A stretch of 64,000 nt of DNA from assembly GCA_900554275.1 (NCBI GenBank), contig USGS01000001.1:58681-122680 (forward strand). The letters run 5' to 3'. The translations under genes were made by a program, and so were the position numbers. Of the stretch, positions 58,320-64,000 are shown piece by piece. This stretch comes from an uncultured Eubacteriales bacterium (lineage in GTDB: Bacteria; Bacillota; Clostridia; Oscillospirales; Oscillospiraceae). Position 1 is the stretch's first letter. Every line of letters begins with the position of its first letter. The notes below the pieces were generated by a model, which saw nothing but the letters and a program-made list of their open reading frames with translations, had not been told where the DNA came from and did not search any database.

Positions 58320-59852
58320 TCCCTGCATTGAAGGCGTTGACTCTTTGGAGCGGAATTCCTGCATGGAGGTCTGGTATGTGTCCACCTTCCCTCCCCTGCC
58401 GAAGCCATGCCACAGCGACAGCGCGTCCTGACAGGGATAGACAGGCCGCAGCTGCCGGGCGTAGTTGCACCAGCCGTCCAGATACGTCCACTCGTCCGCC
58501 AGGCCGACGGCGTCGAAGATCAGATACGCCCGTCTGTTGGCGGCGCGGCGCGGCCAGGACCACACGGCGGTGACGGTTTCCCGGGTGGACTTGCCGAAAA
58601 AGCCCTGCGTGGTGGTGGCGGTCTGCTCCAGCTGGGAGAACGGCGCGGCCAGCGGCTGGCCGCTTCTGTCGCACAGCACCCGTCCGCCGCAATAGCCGCC
58701 CCGCGTCCAGTCCTGGGGAGCGGAATACCACACGGGCCAGACCTCGATGCCCTGGGTGAAATCGGTCATTGCATCGCCGTTGACGGTGACATGCTGGATA
58801 AATACCGCCCGCTGGGGTGTTTCGTCCAGCACCACCGTCACATGGGTCACGGTACACACCGGCACGTCGTAGACGCGGTAGGTATACAGATACGAGCCAT
58901 CGCTCTGCTTCTTCGCGCTGTCATATTTCCAGTTGCCGGGAAGCGCATCGTCGTACCACTTGCCGGTGGTCAGCTCCCGGTAGGTGTCCTTTCCCCACTC
59001 TGTATCCTCCTGGACGTAGACCTCCGCCGCGCCGTCCAGCGCCGCCACCTCGTCATCGGTCAGGTCGTTGAGCACGGTTTCCGGGAAGCCCAGCTCCAGC
59101 AGCTCCTGCCGGAGGGCTGTATCCTGGGGCGCGTCCTCCCGGGCCTGCCAGTCCGTGGGATAGCGCTGGCCCAGAAACGCGGCCAGCAGGATGGCCGCCA
59201 GCAGCAGCCCCAGGCTGCCCCACAGCACCGCCCAGCCCGGCAGGCGCACCGGCGCTGCCGTGATGACGTAGCCGGTGTCCGCCAGGGAGCGGGACAGCCT
59301 GGCCATGCTCCGCAGAATGACGATATAGATGACCAGCAGCGGCACGACCAGCAGCCATCCCTCCAGCCCGATATAGGCCAGGGGCAGCAGGAGGCCGTAC
59401 AGCACCGCCATTGCCCCGGCAGCGGGCGCGGCGGGCTTCTCCGCCCCGGCGCGGCGGGACACGCCCACCATGCCCCGCCACAGGCAGATATACAGCGCCA
59501 GCGTCACCAGCGCGGTGCAGTAGGCCAGGGTGTTGCCCAGCTCCACCGGCAGGGCCAGCAGCACATAGATCACGCCCCGGAGGAGCAGCGCCGCCAGCGC
59601 CAGCTTATAGCACCAGCCCAGGGGCGCGTTCTCACGCCGCAGGGTGCGGAAGCCCAGCACCAGCAGCACCGCGCCCAGCGCAGGCAGGATGTAGTCCAAA
59701 TACAGGATATTCAGTGTGATGGTGGTCAGGCCCATGCCCCATAGGATCTGGCTCATGGCCGTCTGCCACGGGTTTACCGCGCTGTCAGACGGCGGCGGCA
59801 GCGCGGCGGCGTCCTCGCGGAGCAGCTCGTCAAAGCGCAGGTCGTCAGTCAT
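58317..59852 (-). CDS. Large membrane protein coupled to an ECF sigma factor
   Basis: 511 residues from the ATG at 59852; a GTG at 59861 is the alternative. A cytoplasmic N-terminus of about 35 residues is followed by about 6-7 membrane helices (about 35-240). A C-terminal extracytoplasmic domain of about 270 residues is rich in W and Y, with no recognised domain. It overlaps the sigma-factor stop by 8 bases. That coupling and the topology (cytoplasmic tail, sensor-like outer domain) suggest an anti-sigma or sensing partner, but I see no ZAS zinc motif, so this is inference. Confidence 0.82.
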   Translation of the reverse strand: MTDDLRFDELLREDAAALPPPSDSAVNPWQTAMSQILWGMGLTTITLNILYLDYILPALGAVLLVLGFRTLRRENAPLGWCYKLALAALLLRGVIYVLLALPVELGNTLAYCTALVTLALYICLWRGMVGVSRRAGAEKPAAPAAGAMAVLYGLLLPLAYIGLEGWLLVVPLLVIYIVILRSMARLSRSLADTGYVITAAPVRLPGWAVLWGSLGLLLAAILLAAFLGQRYPTDWQAREDAPQDTALRQELLELGFPETVLNDLTDDEVAALDGAAEVYVQEDTEWGKDTYRELTTGKWYDDALPGNWKYDSAKKQSDGSYLYTYRVYDVPVCTVTHVTVVLDETPQRAVFIQHVTVNGDAMTDFTQGIEVWPVWYSAPQDWTRGGYCGGRVLCDRSGQPLAAPFSQLEQTATTTQGFFGKSTRETVTAVWSWPRRAANRRAYLIFDAVGLADEWTYLDGWCNYARQLRPVYPCQDALSLWHGFGRGGKVDTYQTSMQEFRSKESTPSMQG

Positions 59853-60378
59853 CCAGCTCACCCCCTAACTTTTGGCGCAGCCCCTGCCGCAGGCGGTACA
59901 GCCGCCCCTCGGCGGCCCGCTCCGTGATGCCCAGCTCTGCGGCGATCTGGGCGGTGGATTGGCAGTAGTAATACTTCCGGAAGAACAGCTGCTGTTCCTC
60001 ACGGCCCAGGGACCGGATGGCCGTCTGAAGCTGTTCCCGCCGGTCCTTTTGCAGCAGGGCCTCCTCGGCGCTGCCGTCCCCGTGGGGCATGGTCTCGTCC
60101 AGGGGCTCCTCCCTCCGCAGCCGCCTGGCCCGGTTCAGGGCCATGTTCCGGGCCAGCACCGTCAGCCACGGCACGAACTGCCCCCGCTCCGGCGCATAGT
60201 CCCCGGCCCGCTGCCACAGGCGCAGGGAGATATCCGCCAGGCACTCCTCCCGCTCCCGGGGGTCTGTCAGAATGGGTTTCAGGATATATTGCAGCAGCGG
60301 TCCGTGCCGTCGCAGCAGGGTCTGCAGGGCCGCCTGGTCCCCGGCGGCGATCTGCGCCATCAGCTGCTTGTCGTCCAT
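59845..60378 (-). CDS. ECF-type RNA polymerase sigma factor
   Basis: 177 residues from the ATG at 60378 (GGAGG site). Region 2 (about 20-85) has the ISLRLWQRAGDYAPERGQFVPWLTVLARNMALNRAR pattern, in which the ECF W-L-x-x-I-A-R-N motif reads W-L-T-V-L-A-R-N. Region 4 (about 115-170) is SLGREEQQLFFRKYYYCQSTAQIAAELGITERAAEGRLYRLRQGL, a helix-turn-helix. It should direct transcription of an envelope-related regulon together with the membrane protein that overlaps it. Confidence 0.92.
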   Translation of the reverse strand: MDDKQLMAQIAAGDQAALQTLLRRHGPLLQYILKPILTDPREREECLADISLRLWQRAGDYAPERGQFVPWLTVLARNMALNRARRLRREEPLDETMPHGDGSAEEALLQKDRREQLQTAIRSLGREEQQLFFRKYYYCQSTAQIAAELGITERAAEGRLYRLRQGLRQKLGGELDD

Positions 60379-60483
60379 GTCCGTCGCCTCCCTGTTTCTC
60401 TCTACTCTATAGTACACACCGCAGGGCCAAAACCCACGGCAATTTTTCTCACTTTTGAACACATATTAACACAAAACCCCGCC

Positions 60484-60512
60484 TTGCGCCAGGGGGGGCG
60501 GTGTGTTATACT
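60484..60512 (+). promoter_or_regulatory. Promoter of the ABC exporter gene
   Basis: TTGCGC (60484-60489), 17-base spacer, TATACT (60507-60512), about 55 bases before the ATG and divergent from the sigma gene. Confidence 0.6.
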
Positions 60513-60566
60513 ATTCATAACAAGACACTGGGCAATTGTGCCCATTTTTTCAGAAAGAGAGAGACC

Positions 60567-62327
60567 ATGACCACCAAAGATTACCAGACCCGCAGACCGC
60601 TGCGCATTTTCCTGTCCTATTTCCGCCCCCACCGGGGCCTGTTCCTGCTGGATATCAGCTGCGCCTTCTTCATCGCCGTCATCGACCTGGCCTTTCCCCT
60701 GATCTCCCGCACCGCCATGTACCACTGGCTGCCGGATAAGCGGTTTTCCATTTTCTTCACGGTCATGGCCCTGGTGGTGGCGGCCTTTGTCCTCCGGGCG
60801 GGGCTTTACTTCATCGTGGGCTACTGGGGCCACACCTTCGGCATCCTGGTGGAGGCGGATATCCGCCGGGACCTGTTCGCCCATATGCAGGACCTGGGCT
60901 TTGACTTTTACGATAAAAACCGCACCGGCCAGCTGATGAGCCGCCTGACCACGGACCTGTTTGAGCTGACGGAGCTGGCCCACCACGGGCCGGAGGACCT
61001 GTTCATCTCGCTTGTCACCATTGTGGGGGCGCTGGCGGTGATGTTCTCCATCCAGTGGCGGCTGGCCCTGGTGGTGTGCTGCATCATCCCCGTGTTCCTG
61101 CTGGTGGTGGTGTACCGCCGCCGCCAGATGTCCCAGGCGTCCCGGGCCGCCAAGCAAAAAACCGGCGCCATCAATGCCGAGATCGAGTCCGGCCTCTCCG
61201 GTGTCCGCACCACCAAGGCCTTCGCCAACGAGGCCCAGCAGCAGCGGCGGTTCGACGGGGCCAACGAGGTGTTCAAAACCTCCAAGCGCAATTTCCACAA
61301 GGAAATGGGCTTTTTCAACGCCAGCATGGAGCTGTTCATCAGCCTGCTGTCCGTGGCGGTGATCGCCGCAGGCGGCTGGCTGATTATGAAGGACCGGCTG
61401 AACTACATCGACCTGATTACCTTCAGCCTGTATATCACCACCTTCATCAGCCCCGTCCGGAAGCTGGCCAACTTCGCCGAGATGTTCTCCAACGGCTTTG
61501 CGGGCCTGCACCGGTTCATCGAGCTGATGGCCACGGAGCCCACCATTCAGGACGCCCCCAACGCCGTGGAGCTGACGCAGGTGCAGGGCCGGGTGGCCCT
61601 GGAGAACGTGCACTTCTCCTATGACGACGGCAGCCCCGAGGTGCTCCACGGGGTGGACCTGACGGTGCAGCCCGGGGAGACGGTGGCCATCGTCGGCCCC
61701 TCCGGCGGCGGCAAAAGCACCCTGTGCCAGCTGGTCCCCCGGTTTTACGACCCCGACAGCGGCGTGGTATCCGTGGACGGGACCGACGTGCGCCGCCTGA
61801 CCCAGCACTCCCTGCGCCGGTCCATCGGCATCGTCCAGCAGGACGTGTTCCTGTTTGCCGACACCATTCGGGAGAACATCCGCTACGGTAAGCCCGACGC
61901 CTCCGACCGGGAGGTGGAGGAAGCCGCCCGCCGGGCGGAGCTGTACGACGATATTGCCGCCATGCCCGACGGGTTCGACACCTATGTGGGCGAGCGGGGT
62001 ACCCTGCTCTCCGGCGGGCAGAAGCAGCGGGTGGCCATTGCCCGGATCTTCCTGAAGGACCCGCCCATCCTGATCCTGGACGAGGCCACCTCGGCTCTGG
62101 ACAGCATCACCGAGGCGAAGATCCAGCACGCCTTCGACGAGCTGAGCCGGGGCCGCACCACCCTCATCATCGCCCACCGGCTCTCCACCATCCGGGCCGC
62201 CCACCGCATCCTGGTGATCCGGGATGGCCGCATCGCCGAGCAGGGCACCCATCAGCAGCTGCTGGCGGCAAACGGGGCCTATGCCGGACTCTATCACACC
62301 CAGAATCTGGGGGAATACCATGGATAA
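60567..62327 (+). CDS. ABC exporter half-transporter (MsbA/lipid-A or multidrug type)
   Basis: 586 residues from the ATG at 60567. The six-helix membrane domain covers about 20-310, and FYDKNRTGQLMSRLTTDL is the coupling helix. The ATPase domain has Walker A GPSGGGKSTLCQL (about 380), Q-loop GIVQQDVFLFADTIRENI, signature LLSGGQKQRVAIARI, Walker B ILILDEATSALD and the H-loop AHRLS. It works as a dimer exporting lipids, drugs or peptides. The next gene overlaps by 8 bases. Confidence 0.93.
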   Translation: MTTKDYQTRRPLRIFLSYFRPHRGLFLLDISCAFFIAVIDLAFPLISRTAMYHWLPDKRFSIFFTVMALVVAAFVLRAGLYFIVGYWGHTFGILVEADIRRDLFAHMQDLGFDFYDKNRTGQLMSRLTTDLFELTELAHHGPEDLFISLVTIVGALAVMFSIQWRLALVVCCIIPVFLLVVVYRRRQMSQASRAAKQKTGAINAEIESGLSGVRTTKAFANEAQQQRRFDGANEVFKTSKRNFHKEMGFFNASMELFISLLSVAVIAAGGWLIMKDRLNYIDLITFSLYITTFISPVRKLANFAEMFSNGFAGLHRFIELMATEPTIQDAPNAVELTQVQGRVALENVHFSYDDGSPEVLHGVDLTVQPGETVAIVGPSGGGKSTLCQLVPRFYDPDSGVVSVDGTDVRRLTQHSLRRSIGIVQQDVFLFADTIRENIRYGKPDASDREVEEAARRAELYDDIAAMPDGFDTYVGERGTLLSGGQKQRVAIARIFLKDPPILILDEATSALDSITEAKIQHAFDELSRGRTTLIIAHRLSTIRAAHRILVIRDGRIAEQGTHQQLLAANGAYAGLYHTQNLGEYHG

Positions 62328-62988
62328 ACGGGAAATGCTGGACCGGCTGGCGGCAAACGGCGATGAGCGGCTGCTGCTGGGCCGGGTCTGGGACAAATAT
62401 GAACAGTGCCGGCGGCGGAATCTGCCGGAAGGGACGGGCTTTCTGTCCCCGGCGGAGCAGGCGGCGGCCCAGCGGCTGCTGAACGCCCTGTCCGTGACGG
62501 AGGGCTACGCCTTCTGGGGCGGGTACGACGGCGCCCAGCGGCGGCAGCTGTGGTTCCTGCCGGAGTGGCAGGAGGCCCCGGAGGAGGACGCCGTCCGGGT
62601 GGTCCGGGCCTCGTTTTATGAGGAGGACGCCCTGACCCACCGGGACCTTCTGGGCAGTCTCATGGCCCTGGGCCTGACCCGGGAGACCCTGGGGGATATC
62701 CTGGTGTTTCCCCGCTGGGCCGACGTGCTGGCCACGGCCCCGGCGGCGGAGCTGCTGCTGTCGGACTGGACGGACGCCGGACGGGTGCGGCTCCATACGG
62801 CCCCGCTGCCCCTGGCCCAGTTGACGCCGCCCACGATGAAAAAAATCACCCCGAGGCCGATCAGAAGCAGCATGACGGAGAGCATGCCCACAAGAAAAAG
62901 CCCGTTTTCCGAGAGGAACGCGCCGCCGAACAAAGGAATGGCAGAAAGGATACACAGGCAGGCGCCCAAAACATTGTACCGCGTGTAG
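62320..62988 (+). CDS. YlmH-like RNA-binding protein, apparently truncated
   Basis: The first about 168 residues look like YlmH (S4-domain protein linked to ribosome quality control and cell division): FLSPAEQAAAQRLLNALSV, GYAFWGGYDGAQRR, and GLTRETLGDILVFPRWADVLA (RexxGDI). After LPLAQLTPP (about 62830) the frame runs on into unrelated sequence that is the antisense of the XRE gene. The S4 domain expected at the C-terminus (residues 180-260) is missing. So the gene is real at its 5' end but broken. The ATG overlaps the ABC stop by 8 bases. Confidence 0.82.
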   Translation: MDKREMLDRLAANGDERLLLGRVWDKYEQCRRRNLPEGTGFLSPAEQAAAQRLLNALSVTEGYAFWGGYDGAQRRQLWFLPEWQEAPEEDAVRVVRASFYEEDALTHRDLLGSLMALGLTRETLGDILVFPRWADVLATAPAAELLLSDWTDAGRVRLHTAPLPLAQLTPPTMKKITPRPIRSSMTESMPTRKSPFSERNAPPNKGMAERIHRQAPKTLYRV

Positions 62989-63563
62989 GTGCTGCGGTAC
63001 TGACGTTGGCGTTCCCGCACCATGCCGGATACACCGTATTCCGTTTCAAACACTTCGGCCTCCAGATAGGCATAAGGGCTCGTCATGCCGCCGCAGGAGA
63101 TGAACATCGCCACAGCAACTGCGACGAGCAGGAGCATCACGATCATCCCCGCGCCGCCGGCCAGATTTTCACGGATGGGCAGCATGCCCGTCTCGCTGGC
63201 GGCAGCCAACTGGAACAGGCAGATGGGTGAGAGGATGCATAAAAAAGTGGCAAAGGCGATGCGTCCGGCCGTAGCCTGCTTCACCTGAAGAAAAGCGTTG
63301 GCCTCCTCCATGGAGACGCGGCGCACCGAGGAGGAATCATCGGATTTCGTGTATTCGGCTTCCGCCAGCTCGTCTTTCAGCAGATAGTCTGTGCTGACGC
63401 CGAAGATCTGCGCCAGCTGCAAAATCTTTTCAAGGTCGGGAATGGATTGTGCGCCCTCCCATTTGGAGACGGACTGCCGTGTTACATTCAGTTTTTCCGC
63501 AAGCTCCTCCTGCGACCAGCCGCTTTTTTTTCGAAGCTGGACGACCTTATCCGCAAAAATCAT
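62616..63563 (-). CDS. XRE-family regulator with membrane tail, 3' end chimeric
   Basis: The start at 63563 (GAGGTG site) gives IFADKVVQLRKKSGWSQEEL, then AEKLNVTRQSVSKWEGAQSIPDLEKILQLAQIFGVSTDYLL, a Cro/CI-type HTH (residues 1-65). Residues about 110-245 contain four hydrophobic segments, such as FATFLCILSPICLFQLA, MIVMLLLVAVAVAMFI and MLSVMLLLIGLGVIFFIVGG. Such XRE-membrane proteins are common in Clostridia and are thought to sense envelope or antimicrobial stress. The last about 70 residues (from about 62830 to the stop at 62616) are antisense YlmH and not native. Confidence 0.82.
   Translation of the reverse strand: MIFADKVVQLRKKSGWSQEELAEKLNVTRQSVSKWEGAQSIPDLEKILQLAQIFGVSTDYLLKDELAEAEYTKSDDSSSVRRVSMEEANAFLQVKQATAGRIAFATFLCILSPICLFQLAAASETGMLPIRENLAGGAGMIVMLLLVAVAVAMFISCGGMTSPYAYLEAEVFETEYGVSGMVRERQRQYRSTYTRYNVLGACLCILSAIPLFGGAFLSENGLFLVGMLSVMLLLIGLGVIFFIVGGVNWARGSGAVWSRTRPASVQSDSSSSAAGAVASTSAQRGNTRISPRVSRVRPRAMRLPRRSRWVRASSS
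62800..62850. other. Junction where two genes lose their 3' ends
   Basis: The plus-strand YlmH-like gene and the minus-strand XRE gene collide here without stop codons or a terminator, and each continues as open antisense of the other. Base composition also changes: GC-rich with long C/G runs to the left, and A-runs to the right. A deletion, inversion or assembly join is likely. The exact point cannot be fixed because a shared GTGGGCGGC-type segment fits both proteins. Confidence 0.7.
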
Positions 63564-63716
63564 ATCACTGCACCTCACTGTTTTGTTGCCGGGGCCTGGT
63601 GCGCTCCGGGGTGCTTCCAGCATACCCCGCCGGGCGGTTGCGCGCCACCAACCGGCGCCGGGCAATGTGTCAACCGGTGGTTGCACAGGCCGGAGGCCCG
63701 TGGGAAAACGGCGTTT

Positions 63717-64000
63717 TCAGGTGCGCTGCACGCTGCGGCGGCCATCCTGGCGGAACATGCCCAGCAGGCAGAGGAACAGCAGCGCCTGTGCTGCGGGAGC
63801 CGCGGCCCAGATGCCGTTCACGCCCAGCATCGGCGGCAGAAGGAACAGAAACAGGGGGCTTGCGCCAAGCGGATCGCCAAAAATAAAGAACAGGCTGCGG
63901 CGCGTCTGCCCGGTGGCGTAAAAGCAGGAGGCGTACAGGCGCACCACGCCCCAAAGAGGCAGCGAGGCGACGGCAAACAACAGGGCGGGAACGCTTTCCC
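63717..64000 (-). CDS. MATE-family efflux transporter, C-terminal part
   Basis: Only the last about 94 residues are in the window; the frame is open to the right edge. RLYASCFYATGQTRRSLFFIFGDPLG and the hydrophobic LFLFLLPPMLGVNGIWAAAPAAQALLFLCLL resemble the last helices of MATE (NorM/DinF) carriers, with the G-V-N-G-I-W segment before the final helix. Ends with a basic tail (FRQDGRRSVQRT). The 150 bases between it and the XRE start hold no gene. Confidence 0.75.
   Translation of the reverse strand, partial: ESVPALLFAVASLPLWGVVRLYASCFYATGQTRRSLFFIFGDPLGASPLFLFLLPPMLGVNGIWAAAPAAQALLFLCLLGMFRQDGRRSVQRT

Noticed and set aside
1..64000. Insertion sequences, prophage or tRNA genes
   Set aside because: No transposase, integrase, phage structural gene or tRNA cloverleaf was recognised; the only rearrangement signs are the rpsI tail duplication and the 62.83 kb junction.

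Overview
The window looks like a chromosomal segment of a GC-rich, spore-forming, anaerobic Firmicute of the Oscillospiraceae type (Oscillibacter / Flavonifractor / Lawsonibacter-like). This is inferred from gene content, not from a search. A Firmicutes-style division cluster runs mraZ-rsmH-ftsL-ftsI(PASTA)-murE-mraY-ftsW-murG-murA-divIB-ftsZ. Sporulation genes (bofA, spoIVB), RNase Y and YaaL are present, and MurE has the DNPR motif of meso-diaminopimelate ligases. Promoters are often close to TTGACA-17-TATAAT although the coding DNA is very GC-rich. That GC bias opens many long spurious antisense frames, which are left out.

Layout. 1-4.9 kb: a large secreted surface protein with transcobalamin-like (DUF4430) domains, read leftwards from a strong promoter through a long leader that resembles a cobalamin riboswitch. 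4.9-9.3 kb: a LysR regulator, a small zinc-ribbon protein, and a metal efflux module (P1B ATPase, separate HMA chaperone, divergent ArsR-AraC fusion regulator). 9.3-16.7 kb: asparaginase, SbcD-like phosphoesterase, YbaK deacylase, YmdB, an amidase-domain lipoprotein, RNase Y and a cell-wall amidase, all leftward. 16.8-23 kb: rlmI, a HAD phosphatase, an MFS transporter, GDPD, rsmD, coaD and a coiled-coil protein. 23.2-36.2 kb: the division and murein cluster, with no murD between mraY and ftsW. 36.2-39.8 kb: an ECF transporter with both ATPases and a membrane S-like part fused in one chain, plus EcfT. 40-46 kb: a 51-residue orphan protein with its own promoter and terminator, a transporter/M20 hydrolase pair, a LytTR/GHKL two-component system and a PfkB kinase. 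46-49 kb: rplM-rpsI with a duplicated rpsI 3' end, ttcA, yaaL-bofA and tadA. 49.3-53.7 kb: a cobalamin lower-ligand assembly operon (TIM-barrel protein, cobT, cobU, cobS, CobU-like protein, cobC) followed by a TSCPD protein. 53.7-58.3 kb: spoIVB, then cysE behind a cysteine-rich leader peptide and attenuator-like terminator, a dCMP deaminase and a cysteine desulfidase-family protein. 58.3-64 kb: an ECF sigma factor with a membrane partner, an ABC exporter, then a junction where a YlmH-like gene and an XRE regulator meet tail to tail, both apparently losing their 3' ends, and a partial MATE transporter.

Main points: (i) a probable cysteine-sensing translational attenuator in front of cysE, using a 32-codon peptide with 8 Cys codons; (ii) a cobalamin-riboswitch-like leader on a giant DUF4430 surface protein, in a window that also holds cobTUSC; (iii) an ArsR-AraC fusion regulator facing a P-type ATPase operon; (iv) an ECF A-A-S fusion; (v) a duplicated rpsI tail and terminator; (vi) a likely rearrangement or misassembly near 62.83 kb.
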